Source: Rubidibacter lacunae KORDI 51-2
GTDB lineage: Bacteria; Cyanobacteriota; Cyanobacteriia; Cyanobacteriales; Rubidibacteraceae
Direction of reading: 5' to 3'
Length of the DNA stretch: 64,000 nt
NCBI RefSeq assembly: GCF_000473895.1
Contig: NZ_ASSJ01000081.1
Span: 62,001-126,000, forward strand
The notes under the pieces are model-generated. The model was given only the letters and a program-made list of their open reading frames with translations, was not told where the DNA came from and did no database searches. Positions 1 through 9,523 of the stretch are shown here, piece by piece. How positions within the stretch are numbered: the stretch's first letter is position 1; each line of letters opens with the position of its first letter. The position numbers and the translations under genes were made by a program.

Positions 1-646
1 CGCTGGTGCGCTCGTCAAGTGCCTGACGCGCCTGCGCGCCTTCACTGACTAACGGGACGACACGGTCGTAGTTGATCTGTGCTAAATCCAAGTCGGCTTC
101 GCGGCGGCGAACGTTAGCCTCTGCACGCCGCACCTCTGCTTGGCGGCTGGCAACGTTCGCCTCGACAACGCGCACTTCGGCTTGCGCGCCATTGAGCGCC
201 GACTGCTGGATGCTCGCGTTCGCGATCGCGGCGTCGACCTCGGCTTGGTTGCGATCGGGACGCAGCTGGATAATCGGCGTCCCGGCACTAACGCGATCGC
301 CTTCGTTGACGAGAATTTCGACGACGCGACCTTCGATGCGCGGACTCAAGTTCACCCGCTCGCTTGCTTCGAGCAACCCGACGAACTCCGATGTCTCGCG
401 CACGGTATGGGAAATAACTGGGGCGAGCTTGACGCGAACGGCGGGAACGTCCATCATCGGCGGACCGCCCCCGCGAGCGAAAATGAAGCGCCAGAGCAAG
501 CCGCCACCGAACAGAAATAATAAGGGGACGAGTAACAACCAAAGGGAGGGTCGGCTACTGCTTTCGTTGGGCACTGGCTGCTGCCCGTTGCCATCGGGCA
601 ATGGCTCTATGGGCTGCAAGTCGCGATCGGTGTGGGGAGTTGACAT
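1..646 (-). CDS. RND efflux periplasmic adaptor (HlyD/MFP family), 5' part only
   Basis: About 215 codons of the N-terminal part are visible; the gene runs off the left edge. A cytoplasmic, Pro/Gln-rich leader of about 34 residues is followed by one transmembrane segment (about residues 35-56). Next comes the half-motif of a biotinyl-lipoyl-like domain (GRVVEILVNEGDRV, about 106-119), then an Ala/Glu/Arg-rich coiled-coil hairpin from about residue 132. This is the domain order of membrane fusion proteins that link an inner-membrane RND or ABC pump to an outer-membrane TolC-type channel. The ATG at 646 is the only reasonable start ahead of the membrane segment. The substrate cannot be told, and any pump gene would lie outside the window to the left. 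Confidence 0.88.
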   Translation of the reverse strand, partial: MSTPHTDRDLQPIEPLPDGNGQQPVPNESSSRPSLWLLLVPLLFLFGGGLLWRFIFARGGGPPMMDVPAVRVKLAPVISHTVRETSEFVGLLEASERVNLSPRIEGRVVEILVNEGDRVSAGTPIIQLRPDRNQAEVDAAIANASIQQSALNGAQAEVRVVEANVASRQAEVRRAEANVRRREADLDLAQINYDRVVPLVSEGAQARQALDERTS

Positions 647-969
647 AGCACGTCGGACTCTGGTGGAGAAATTTCCTTAAGAAAATTTTGGGTCGCTGTT
701 GGCGATTATCGACCGCGCGCGGTGAAACCGAGATTCATATTAGTAAATAGCGATCGAACACGATGCTGGTATCCATCTGAAGCAAAATTGATGTCGGTAA
801 GCGCGCCGGAAGGTTAACAGGATTGCAACGGACTTGCCAACCAGAGTCCGAACGCCAGTTACGCCGACTGTAGCAAAGAGTTTTAGTTGGGCAGAAGGGT
901 GACTTGCGTAGGCGGTCAAAGCTCATACCCATCAGCCGACCGACACTCATGCCACGCTGCAAGCAAGAA
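647..969. other. spacer without a recognised gene
   Basis: About 320 bases lie between the start of the HlyD-type gene and the first recognisable codons of the IS256 remnant. Short open frames are present but none shows a family resemblance. The leftward promoter of the adaptor gene must lie here, but I see no clear -35/-10 pair. Confidence 0.4.
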
Positions 970-2168
970 CTCTCTATAGCCGGCCAACATCTTGACGAAA
1001 TCCTTCAGGATTATTCCGGTCCGTCGAAATCCCTGTTAAGTCCCGGCTGCTAAACAGCTTACTGCCTGACTCGTCGACCGCGCCCTCCAGGGCTAGTTGA
1101 CCCACCATCTCGACCAGGCTGGTGCTAACCCCGACGCTGCCCGCGACAGCCGCAACGGATCTACACAATAAAACGGTCATACCGATCGGGGCAGCCTCGA
1201 CTTGAAGATTCCCCGCGACCGCTGCAACGAGTTTCAAGCCGTGCTCGCGCCCAAGGGGCTGTGTCACCTCTCCGGACTCGACGAGAAGATTCTCGCCCTC
1301 TCCCCCCGATGAGTCACACCTGCGTTTTTAAAGGCCAACTTCACGACCTCTAAAGGTTGACATTTCCCACGTGTTGCTTAGCCAAGTCACCGACGTCGTC
1401 CTGCCGGAACTGAAACAATGGCAAGCCCGCCCGCCCGCTCTGGTCTACCCCTTCGTCAGGCGCGACGCGCTGCCGGGAAGGTACGCCGCGACGGGGGAGT
1501 GCAGCAGACCGCCATCTACCGGGTGCTGGGAGTTAACCGCGACGGGTACCAGGAACTGCTCGGGATGTGGAGTGCGCCCGATGACAGGGCGAAGTTCTGG
1601 ATGTCGGTGCTGACAGACCTGAAAAATCGGGGCGTGCAGCGCATCTGCATTGCTGGCGTGGACGGTCTGACCGGCTTTCCCGAAGCCATCGCTGCCACGT
1701 TTCCCGAGGCACGAGTGCAATTGTGCATCGGGCATCTGGTGCGGAACTCGCTGAAGTACACGAACTGGAAACACCGCAAGGAAGTTGCCGGTGACCTGAT
1801 GACGATTTACCGTGCCCCGATGGTGTCAGCTGCGGAGGATGCCTTGACGGGGTTCGCGCAGAAATGGGACGAGACGTATCCGACCTCGGCGGGCAGTGGC
1901 TGCGGGAGTGGGAGCAGGTTACCCGCGGTTTGACTACCCGCCGGACATCCGACCGGTAATGTACTCGACCAACCCGCTTGAGTCGTTGAACCGGTCGTTG
2001 CAGAAGGTGCTGAAAACGAAGGGTGCGTAGCCGTCAGAGGAGGCGTTAATGAAACCGATGTACCTAACGCTAGGTCACATCAGCAGGAAATGGACGCGAC
2101 CGATTGGGAACTGGAAGCCAGCGCTGGAGAGCTTTGCCATTGAGTACCTCAACTGGTTCGCGGACTGA
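970..2168 (+). pseudogene. degenerate IS256-family transposase
   Basis: Conceptual translation in shifting frames gives a near full-length IS256/MULE-type transposase. N-terminal pieces resemble the usual LLDQLLKDY region (988-1045). The segment around 1195-1310 contains KIPRDRCNEF and LDEKILAL. The segment 1381-1930 contains TDVVLPELKQW, LGVNRDG and FWMSVLTDLKNRGV. The C-terminal part (1960-2168) contains STNPLESLNRSL. In-frame stops (TAG near 1094, TAA near 1168, TGA near 1310, TAG near 2027) and at least three frame changes make it non-functional. A sequence resembling an IS256 right end (about 2182-2206) follows the stop. No matching left terminal repeat was found, so the element cannot be bounded exactly. 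Confidence 0.85.
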
Positions 2169-2327
2169 AAGCGAAGCTTAAACAAAATACGTGACACTCT
2201 GGTCCTGGCAACTAAACGCAGTGGTGAATTTTCCGTTGCTGTTATGCGCGAATGATAGTCTGGTTTGCCATGGAGCGATCGCGAAGACGCGCAGATAGAT
2301 CTGCTCGCCGCGCGCGCTGCAGTCTCT

Positions 2328-3425
2328 TTAGCCGAAGCCTTTGTCGCGATTTGGGGCCGGGACCTCAAGGCACAACTCCAGTTGATGGCGGAGTTCCGGC
2401 AGGTCTAGATCCTGACCGATTAGCACGAGTTGGTTCTTCTGCTTGCCCTTCCACTTGTAGTCCTCGATGGAGAAACGCTTGCCACTGAGATGGAAGACGT
2501 GGCGATCGGGACTCGTGTCAAACCACAAGATTCCCTTCGCACGGAACACTGCTTCGGGCAGCTCGTTGTCCAGGAAAGACTGGAACTTGCGAATTGAAAA
2601 AGGGCGATCGCTTTCAAACGACAGAGACACGAACCCGTCGTTTTCTAGATGATGCGAGCCATCGTGGCTGTGGTCGTGATGGTTGTGATGGTCGTGGCGA
2701 TGATCGTGATGATGGTCGTGGTGAGGGTGATGGTCGTCATGGTCGCAGTCGGGTTTGAAATATTTGTCCGACTCGAACAATCCGATACTGAGGATCAGCG
2801 GCAGCGGCACCTCCGAGTTGCGAGTGCGGATGATGCGGGCGCCTGTCTTCACATCGCGAATGCGTTTTTCGAGATCCGCAATTTTCTGCTCGTCCACTAA
2901 GTCAGTCTTGTTCAACAGGATGATATCGCCGTATGCGATCTGGCTGCTAGCCGCTTCGCTGTTGAAGAGATCGAGGCTGAAGTTCTCTGCATCCACCAAC
3001 GTCACGATCGAGTCGAGGCGCGTCATGTCGCGCAGCTCCGTGCCCAGGAAAGTCAGCGCCACCGGCAGCGGGTCGGCCAGACCGGTCGTTTCTACTACTA
3101 GATAATCGACTTTATCCTCGCGCTCCAGCACGCGATAGATTGCCTCCACAAGGTCGTTGTTGATCGTGCAGCAGATGCAGCCGTTGCTCAACTCCACCAT
3201 TCCTGCACTGCTGTCGGTGTCGATAATTAGCTCGTTGTCGATGCCAATTTCGCCGAACTCATTGACCAAGACTGCAGTTTTGACACCTTGATTGTTGCTA
3301 AGGATGTGGTTGAGAAGTGTGGTTTTACCGCTGCCGAGGAAACCCGTGATGATCGTGACGGGCAAGCCGAGCTTGGGAGCGTCCATCGGTGCGGCGGCGG
3401 TCGGCTGGAGGTCAGGAGTTTGCAT
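2328..3425 (-). CDS. COG0523 (CobW/ZigA-like) GTPase, metal chaperone type
   Basis: This 365-residue G3E-family GTPase has a Walker A motif GFLGSGKTT (residues 28-36), the family's metal-binding CICC motif (83-86), an ETTGLADP switch region (112-119) and the guanine-specificity motif NKTD (172-175). A CobW C-terminal domain follows. A striking His/Asp-rich loop (about 227-259) carries about 19 His residues and could bind Zn, Co or Ni. Family members insert metals into client enzymes or act in zinc homeostasis; the metal here is unknown. No cobalamin or zinc-transport genes are adjacent, so the neighbours do not settle its role. The ATG at 3425 sits just before the Walker A region and fits family length. 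No clear Zur-type palindrome was seen upstream. Confidence 0.92.
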   Translation of the reverse strand: MQTPDLQPTAAAPMDAPKLGLPVTIITGFLGSGKTTLLNHILSNNQGVKTAVLVNEFGEIGIDNELIIDTDSSAGMVELSNGCICCTINNDLVEAIYRVLEREDKVDYLVVETTGLADPLPVALTFLGTELRDMTRLDSIVTLVDAENFSLDLFNSEAASSQIAYGDIILLNKTDLVDEQKIADLEKRIRDVKTGARIIRTRNSEVPLPLILSIGLFESDKYFKPDCDHDDHHPHHDHHHDHRHDHHNHHDHSHDGSHHLENDGFVSLSFESDRPFSIRKFQSFLDNELPEAVFRAKGILWFDTSPDRHVFHLSGKRFSIEDYKWKGKQKNQLVLIGQDLDLPELRHQLELCLEVPAPNRDKGFG

Positions 3426-3562
3426 GGCGGTGCCTGGGGAGCGTCACAGTTAAGATGGAGTCCGGAAGCGGGAATTCGCCGAGGGCTAACTGCCTGTGCG
3501 TACTTCCTGCTTCTGAATAGTGTTTATATTATGCTCGCCTCGATTCGCGAGTTGCCAGCACG

Positions 3563-5008
3563 ATGACCCTGACTGTTTACAATACGCTCGCCCGCCGTTC
3601 GGAACCCTTTGAAACCGTCGAACCCGGAAAGGTGCGGATGTATTGCTGCGGCATTACGGTATACGACTTGTGCCATCTGGGTCACGCCCGCACCTGCACG
3701 ATTTGGGATGTGGTGCGGCGGTATTTGCGCTGGCGCGGCTTCGCAGTGGAGTACGTTCAAAACTTTACCGATATTGACGATAAGATTCTCAACCGGGCGC
3801 GTACGGAAGGCGTCTCGATGCAGGAGATTTCCAATCGCTACATCTCTGCATACTTCGAAGATATGGACCGCTTGGGCGTGCAACGTGCCGACGCTTACCC
3901 GCGCGCCACCGACGCGATCGACGGCATCCAGCGCTTGGTGCGCGACCTCCAGGTCAAAGGGTATGCTTATCCATCCGGCGGCGACGTCTATTATGCAGTC
4001 CGCAAGTTTTCCGACTATGGCAAGCTCTCCGGACGCGATTTAGACAATCTGCAAGCGGGGGCGAGCGGTCGCGTGGACGCTGGAGATGCCGCAACATCGC
4101 AGAAACGCGACCCACTTGACTTCGCACTGTGGAAAGCGGCCAAGCCCGGCGAGCCGTTTTGGGAGTCACCATGGGGTGCGGGCCGACCGGGCTGGCACAT
4201 TGAATGCTCTGCGATGGTGCGCGATCGCCTGGGCTCCACCATCGATATCCACACCGGCGGCGGCGATTTGATCTTCCCGCACCACGAGAACGAGATCGCT
4301 CAATCGGAAGCGGCAACCGGCAAGCCACTAGCGCGGTATTGGTTGCACAACGGCATGGTCAAGGTCGGCGGCGAAAAAATGTCGAAGTCGTTAGGGAACT
4401 TCATTACCATCCGCGACTTGCTCGACAAGCCAACGGATCCGATGGTGGTGCGGTTGTTCATTCTGCAAGCCCATTACCGCAAGCCGATCGACTTTACAGA
4501 TGAAGGGCTGCAAGCAGCGGCGAACGGCTGGGAAACGCTCAAGGACGGTTTGCTATTCGGCGATCGCTTTGCCGATCGACTGGGCTGGAGTTCGACCGAG
4601 GCACGCGATCTCGATGCTGAAGCCCGCTTCATCGCTGCTGCAGACGACGACTTTAATTTCACCAACGGTTTGGCGATTCTCTTCGAGCTGGCGAAAGAAC
4701 TGCGTAAGGCAGGCAATTTGATCGTCCACAACGGAAAAACGGCCGTCCGCGCTGCTGAACTAGAGGGGAAATGGCGATCGCTGGTGGAGCTGTCCTCCGT
4801 TCTGGGGGTGGTGGCGCAACCGGAAACCGAAGCGGCGATCGCCTCCGGTCCCAGCGATGCCGAAGTCGAAGAACTTATTCGCCAGCGGACGGCGGCACGG
4901 AAAGCCAAGCACTTCGCTGAAAGCGATCTCATCCGCGACGAGCTTCAAGCCCAAGGGATTACTCTCATTGACAAACCTGGCGGTGTCACGGATTGGCATC
5001 GCACTTGA
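3563..5008 (+). CDS. cysS: cysteinyl-tRNA synthetase
   Basis: Class I aminoacyl-tRNA synthetase of 481 residues that charges tRNA-Cys with cysteine. The first zinc-binding Cys follows MY (residue 28), the HIGH-type motif is HLGH (38-41), the second zinc-binding region is GWHIECS, and the KMSKS motif lies in GEKMSKSLGNF. A DALR-type anticodon-binding tail with a C-terminal extension follows. Length is normal for the family. The gene diverges from the COG0523 GTPase gene with a 137-base spacer. A -10-like TATATT/TATTAT stretch is visible around 3526-3533. The ATG at 3563 is preceded by a weak GCCAGCACG leader without a strong Shine-Dalgarno sequence. Confidence 0.98.
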   Translation: MTLTVYNTLARRSEPFETVEPGKVRMYCCGITVYDLCHLGHARTCTIWDVVRRYLRWRGFAVEYVQNFTDIDDKILNRARTEGVSMQEISNRYISAYFEDMDRLGVQRADAYPRATDAIDGIQRLVRDLQVKGYAYPSGGDVYYAVRKFSDYGKLSGRDLDNLQAGASGRVDAGDAATSQKRDPLDFALWKAAKPGEPFWESPWGAGRPGWHIECSAMVRDRLGSTIDIHTGGGDLIFPHHENEIAQSEAATGKPLARYWLHNGMVKVGGEKMSKSLGNFITIRDLLDKPTDPMVVRLFILQAHYRKPIDFTDEGLQAAANGWETLKDGLLFGDRFADRLGWSSTEARDLDAEARFIAAADDDFNFTNGLAILFELAKELRKAGNLIVHNGKTAVRAAELEGKWRSLVELSSVLGVVAQPETEAAIASGPSDAEVEELIRQRTAARKAKHFAESDLIRDELQAQGITLIDKPGGVTDWHRT

Positions 5009-5182
5009 TATCGGATGATGCTTTAAAAACAGCGCGGTTTCAGCATAAAGGTGTCGGAGCGGATAGCAAGGAAGGGGCGATCGCCAATAATGTCCAAAAA
5101 GTAGGGTCACAAGTTTCTGCTCGGAAACCTCGGTCTATGTGACTAAGAGCTAGGGGCGCGTGTAACCTTCTAAAGAGAGAAT

Positions 5183-5359
5183 TTACAGCTGTTTGCTGAG
5201 TTTGGCGGACAATGTGCCGCGGGCGTGTTCGACCAAGCGGGTGATGAGCTGTTTGAGCAGCTCCTACTCGCCCAGGATTTGCTCGGAACCGAAGTAATGT
5301 TGCAGGAGTTGGTTGAGGAGCTGGTCGGTTTTGGAGGGTTCTGGCTTGCGTCTGGGCAT
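5183..5359 (-). pseudogene. IS256-family transposase N-terminal fragment
   Basis: Read leftward from an ATG at 5359, the frame gives MPRRKPEPSKTDQLLNQLL, then SEQILGE, a TAG stop, ELLKQLITRLVEHA and a TAA stop at 5183. This matches the start of IS256-type transposases, which usually read LLDQLLKDY then LLGEDGLLKQLTKRLVE. Only the first 57 or so residues remain, and they carry an internal stop. No downstream transposase domain is found, so this is a relic of a second IS256 copy, separate from the one at 970-2168. Confidence 0.7.
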
Positions 5360-5472
5360 GGGTTGCGGTCTCCTATTGAGTTATCTCTCAGACCGCTTAC
5401 ACAAAAAACTTTGCAGGCTTGGGCTTGGGAGGCGATCGCCTCCGATCGAAGCAACCGACGCGATCGCCAGAT

Positions 5473-6555
5473 TTAGGAAGCTAGTGCCGACGCACGCGGT
5501 TTGGCGAAGATCATCCGCCCGGCTGACGTTTGCAGCGCAGAGGTCACAATGACCGGCAACTCGGCTCCGAGGTGCTCGCGTCCATCATCTACAACAACCA
5601 TCGTGCCATCTTCAAGGTAGCCGACGCCCTGGGCTGGCTCCTTACCTTGCTTGAGGATCTTGAGCTGCAAGGTATCGCCGGGGAGATAGAGCGGGCGTAC
5701 TGCCTGTGCGAGGTCGTTCACATTGAGCACTGTCACCTGCTGCAGATCGGCCACCTTGTTGAGGTTGTAATCCGTAGTGAGCAAGACGCCGTCGATGTCC
5801 TGAGTCAGCCGTATGAGCTTAGCATCAACGGTTTGAACGTCCTCGTAGTCGCCGGCGTGAATTGTCAACCGACCGGGATATGCTTCCTGCATGCGCTTGA
5901 GAATGTCGAGGCCTCGCCGCCCGCGTCCGCGCTTCCGATCGTTTGCGGCATCTGCTAGACGCTGCAACTCCTCGAGCACAAATGCTGGTACGAGCAGTTG
6001 ACCCTCGATGAAACCGGTACCCAACAGTTCTTCAATTCGACCATCGATCGCGCAGCTCGTGTCGAGTACCTTCGTGGCAGCGGGCTTGAGCGTGCCCTCA
6101 GCAACCAGGATCGACTGCATGCTGTTGGGGTTGATCAGGCGTAGGAACGATCTTCCGTGGGTATCGGCAAGACTGACTCCCATAAACGCAAACATCACGC
6201 TGCCCAGAACGGCAACCAGCGGTTTGATGAAAGCCAGCTCTGTTGGAATCGGCAATAGGAACAGGGGGGCGAGCATGAGATTGGCTAGCAAAAGCCCGAT
6301 CGCCAATCCAGCCGAACGCGTCAAAATGATTTCTACGGGCGTGTTGCGGATTTGCGCTTCCAGACGGCGGTAACTGGCTTGCGCCCATAGTCCGACTGCC
6401 AGACCGAAAATCGCGGTAAACCCAGCCGTCACCCAACGCAAGGCATGCACGTTGCTGACAGTTGCTTGTATCGATTCAGGAAGCAGATCCACGGCATCGT
6501 AGCCGATTCCCGCAGCTGCCAGGATAAAAAGAGCAATGATGATGGCGTCAACCAT
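5473..6555 (-). CDS. membrane PIN/TRAM-domain protein (YacL-like)
   Basis: 360 residues. Four hydrophobic segments occupy about the first 150 residues. A PIN nuclease-type domain follows, opening with VLDTSCAIDGR and containing further acidic residues typical of the metal-binding site (ELQRL..., DAKLI..., TTDYN). A C-terminal TRAM domain (about 290-350) is predicted to bind RNA. This matches the YacL family found in Firmicutes and cyanobacteria, whose exact substrate is not well established. PIN domains are usually metal-dependent ribonucleases, so a membrane-tethered RNase role is possible. The ATG at 6555 opens the first membrane helix. Its coding strand is opposite to that of the neighbouring hemW-like gene. 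Confidence 0.9.
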   Translation of the reverse strand: MVDAIIIALFILAAAGIGYDAVDLLPESIQATVSNVHALRWVTAGFTAIFGLAVGLWAQASYRRLEAQIRNTPVEIILTRSAGLAIGLLLANLMLAPLFLLPIPTELAFIKPLVAVLGSVMFAFMGVSLADTHGRSFLRLINPNSMQSILVAEGTLKPAATKVLDTSCAIDGRIEELLGTGFIEGQLLVPAFVLEELQRLADAANDRKRGRGRRGLDILKRMQEAYPGRLTIHAGDYEDVQTVDAKLIRLTQDIDGVLLTTDYNLNKVADLQQVTVLNVNDLAQAVRPLYLPGDTLQLKILKQGKEPAQGVGYLEDGTMVVVDDGREHLGAELPVIVTSALQTSAGRMIFAKPRASALAS

Positions 6556-6926
6556 TAGATTCGGGTGCAGAGAACTTGCACGGATGAATGGTTTGGCAGA
6601 CTCGATTTCGCAAGAATTTCGTGCGAAAACAGAAGTGGGCTTCGTTCATTATATCGGGCGCGAATCGCGCGATATTTGACGGGAATATCGACCGTGCTGT
6701 TGCTGATAAACAAGCACTCGACGCGCCTCTTCCCCCTTTGCTGAGGGGCACTCGCAGGGCTACGGCTGTGAGAGTCTCCAGCTTTTAGGCATTTCCTGGG
6801 GGCTGCAGTTAAGTGAGGGAAATACGGCAAATGTAGTGCGAGCTTTTGCAACAATTTGCGAAGAAACGCGACCGAGTTTGCGTTAACGTAACGAATATTG
6901 ACGCTCCTAGTCATCGTTTTCACGGA
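6556..6926. other. divergent spacer between PIN/TRAM gene and hemW-like gene
   Basis: This 371-base spacer must contain promoters for both divergent genes. A TTG at 6846 is in frame with the hemW-like gene and could extend it by 27 residues, but I treat that part as leader. No repeat or RNA gene was recognised. Confidence 0.35.
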
Positions 6927-8198
6927 ATGCAGTTTTCTCCTGTCGTCCGCGGGCCCGACTTGCCCGAAGCCGTCGCCGAGTGCTCGCCAACGGCAGCCTA
7001 CGTTCATATTCCGTTTTGCCGTCGTCGCTGCTTCTACTGTGATTTTCCGATCTCGGTTGTTGGCAATCGCGCTACAGCAGGGTTCGAGAATGTAGTCGAG
7101 CGTTACGTAGAAGCATTGTGTCGGGAGATCCGAGCCACTCCGCTTACGAATGCAAGGCCGCTGGCGTCGGTATTCTTCGGCGGAGGGACGCCTTCTTTGT
7201 TGCCGGTCGCTCAGCTCGCGCGCATCCTGGAGGTGCTAGGAGAACGGTTTGCGATTGCGACTAATGCCGAGATTGCCATGGAGATCGATCCCGGTACCTT
7301 CAATGTCGAACAGCTGCGCGGTTATCGCACGGCAGGGGTCAACCGCTTCAGTCTGGGCGTGCAAGCCTTTCAAAACGAGTTGCTCGAATTGTGTGGGCGA
7401 TCGCATTGCGGTCAAGACATCATGGCGTCGATCGAGATCGTCCGTCAGGTAGGGATTACCAACCTCAGCCTCGATCTGATCTCCGGGTTGCCACACCAAA
7501 CCTTGGTGCAATGGAACGCTTCGTTGCAACAGGCGATCGCGATCGCGCCCCAGCACCTCTCTTGCTACGATCTGGTCTTGGAGCCGACGACCGTCTTTGC
7601 CCGTCGTTACCAGCCGCAATGCCCTCCGCTGCCGTCCGACGAGACCGCCGCCCAAATGTACCGCCACGCACAGCAGGTGTTGGGGGCTGCCGGTTACGAG
7701 CATTACGAGATCGGAAACTACGCTCGCGCGGGTTATCAGTGCCGACACAACCGCGTTTATTGGGAAAATCGTCCTTATTTCGGCTTTGGTGTTGGTGCCG
7801 CTAGCTACACGAATGGGCAGCGCTTCACGCGTCCTTGCACGCGCACGAGCTATTACGCGTGGCTTGATGCCTACGAAGCGGCTGGGGGCACGATTGACGT
7901 CCTGCCCAACACGCCGACAGAGGAGTTACTGGAAACACTGATGTTAGGTTTGCGCTTGGTTGAAGGGATAGATTTGACCGCGCTCGCCGCTCGATTTGGC
8001 TCTAAGTTGTTGGGTGCACTTGCACCCTGCCTGCGACGCTACGAAGGCGCGGGTTGGGTTGAAGTCGTCGCAATAGATGGGAGCAGCAGTGAGGTAGGCG
8101 ATCGCCTGCCTGCCGCCGGGCGCTTACGTCTGAGCGACCCAGAAGGTCTGCTATGCTCGAATACGGTGCTGGCAGCGCTCTTTGAGATACTGTCGTGA
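6927..8198 (+). CDS. hemW: HemW-like radical SAM protein (coproporphyrinogen III oxidase family)
   Basis: 423 residues from the ATG at 6927. The radical-SAM cluster motif appears in YVHIPFCRRRCFYCDF (CX3CX2C with the HIPF lead-in), followed by the glycine-rich FFGGGTPS motif that contacts S-adenosylmethionine and the EIDPG motif. A C-terminal HemN_C-type region is present. Proteins of this type with CX3CX2C but lacking the longer HemN N-terminus are usually heme chaperones (HemW) rather than true oxygen-independent oxidases. An upstream TTG (6846) would add 27 residues with no homology I recognise, so the ATG is preferred. No other heme gene is adjacent. Confidence 0.88.
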   Translation: MQFSPVVRGPDLPEAVAECSPTAAYVHIPFCRRRCFYCDFPISVVGNRATAGFENVVERYVEALCREIRATPLTNARPLASVFFGGGTPSLLPVAQLARILEVLGERFAIATNAEIAMEIDPGTFNVEQLRGYRTAGVNRFSLGVQAFQNELLELCGRSHCGQDIMASIEIVRQVGITNLSLDLISGLPHQTLVQWNASLQQAIAIAPQHLSCYDLVLEPTTVFARRYQPQCPPLPSDETAAQMYRHAQQVLGAAGYEHYEIGNYARAGYQCRHNRVYWENRPYFGFGVGAASYTNGQRFTRPCTRTSYYAWLDAYEAAGGTIDVLPNTPTEELLETLMLGLRLVEGIDLTALAARFGSKLLGALAPCLRRYEGAGWVEVVAIDGSSSEVGDRLPAAGRLRLSDPEGLLCSNTVLAALFEILS

Positions 8199-8285
8199 CA
8201 ATGCTCGCGATCGCTCGGCGATTGCCGAACACCATCTACACGTAGGTCCGACAGCGGTCTGTCGTGTTTCAAGCAATCGCATTTC

Positions 8286-9455
8286 CTACTGCGACCGGGC
8301 AAAATCGGTTATCCGGGTCGCTGCCATTTCCAGCGTCGGGATATCGCGCACCAATGCCACGCGCACGTATCCCTCGCCTGCTTGCCCGAACCCCGAACCC
8401 GGAGCCAGTGCCACACCGGTTGTTTCTACAAGCTGCGTGCAAAACCCCAGCGACGTGCCCGACCAAGTGTCGGGCAGCTGCGCCCACACGTACATCGTTG
8501 CCGGCGGGAGCGGCACGTCCCACCCGTGACGGTGCAGGGCGGCGACAAAGGCATCTCGACGGGCGCGAAACGCGGCTACAGTTTGTCGAATGCCCTCCTG
8601 CGGTCCTTCCAACGCCGCGATCGCGCCATTAGCGATACCGCGGTACTGGTTGAAGTCAATAACGGATTTGACCTGCCGCAGGGCTAAAATTAGCGCCCGG
8701 TTGCCAATTGCAAAGGCAATCCGGAAGCCGCCCATATTATAGGATTTTGAAAAAGAATAAAATTCAATTGCGATATCTTTATTGCGATCGGCTTCAAATA
8801 CCGAGGGCGCGCGCCCGGCAAAGACTACTTCAGCATAAGGAAAGTCGTGAACAAGTGCGATCGCGTGTCGGCGGCAAAATGCCACGGCTTCCTCGAAAAA
8901 CGATCGCGGTGCCATCGCCGTTGTCGGATTGTGCGGGTAGCTCAGCACCATCATCCGCGCGCGATCGCGAATCGCCGGAGGAATGTCGTCGAGCACGGGT
9001 AAGAAGCCGCACTCGACCCGAGCGGGCATGAGGCTCACTTCGCCGCCTGCTAAATGCACCCCACCGGCGTGAGAAGGATAGCCAGGATCCTGAAGCAATG
9101 CAACGTCACCCGGGTCGAGCAGTGCCAGTGGTAAATGGGCGGTGCCTTCCTGACAGCCGATCAGCGGCAAAACCTCTGTCTCCGGATCGACCGGCAATCC
9201 GTATCGGTCCTGATACCACCGAGCTACTGATTCTCTGAACGCTTGCGTGCTGTGAAATAAGGCGTAACCGTGCGTCTGGGGATCATGTAGCGATCGCGCG
9301 ATCTCGTCGAGTACCCAGTCAGACGCCGGCAAATCCGACGAGCCCAAGGACAAATCGACGATCGCTTGACCGGACGCAATCGCCCGCGCCTTCGCTCGAT
9401 CCATGTCGGCAAAAACATTGGACTGGAGAGCCTGCATGCGTCGAGCAAGGTGCAT
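8286..9455 (-). CDS. PLP-dependent class I/II aminotransferase
   Basis: 389 residues with the fold-type I aminotransferase pattern. A PHNPTTA segment holds the conserved Asn (176), the cofactor-binding Asp lies in LVHDFPY (204), and SFSKSYNMGGFR contains the Schiff-base Lys (237). The C-terminal Arg region is also present. It resembles the aspartate/LL-diaminopimelate-like aminotransferase group, but it lacks the usual DapL N-terminal sequence, so the substrate is left open. The ATG at 9455 lies close to the first conserved residues. It lies 68 bases downstream of the thioredoxin gene and both are leftward, so they may be co-transcribed. Confidence 0.9.
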   Translation of the reverse strand: MHLARRMQALQSNVFADMDRAKARAIASGQAIVDLSLGSSDLPASDWVLDEIARSLHDPQTHGYALFHSTQAFRESVARWYQDRYGLPVDPETEVLPLIGCQEGTAHLPLALLDPGDVALLQDPGYPSHAGGVHLAGGEVSLMPARVECGFLPVLDDIPPAIRDRARMMVLSYPHNPTTAMAPRSFFEEAVAFCRRHAIALVHDFPYAEVVFAGRAPSVFEADRNKDIAIEFYSFSKSYNMGGFRIAFAIGNRALILALRQVKSVIDFNQYRGIANGAIAALEGPQEGIRQTVAAFRARRDAFVAALHRHGWDVPLPPATMYVWAQLPDTWSGTSLGFCTQLVETTGVALAPGSGFGQAGEGYVRVALVRDIPTLEMAATRITDFARSQ

Positions 9456-9523
9456 GAGCGTTTAGTCGTCGAGATAGTTGGCGCAGAGGTCCGGAGCGCC
9501 TAGCGCGGGATCGCTGCAGATGT

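Noticed and set aside
974-1267. Leftward 97-codon ORF.
   Set aside because: It is antisense to the IS256 relic, whose rightward translation gives clear transposase blocks.
3426-3562. Search for a Zur box between the COG0523 gene and cysS.
   Set aside because: No TGATAATNATTATCA-like palindrome is present.
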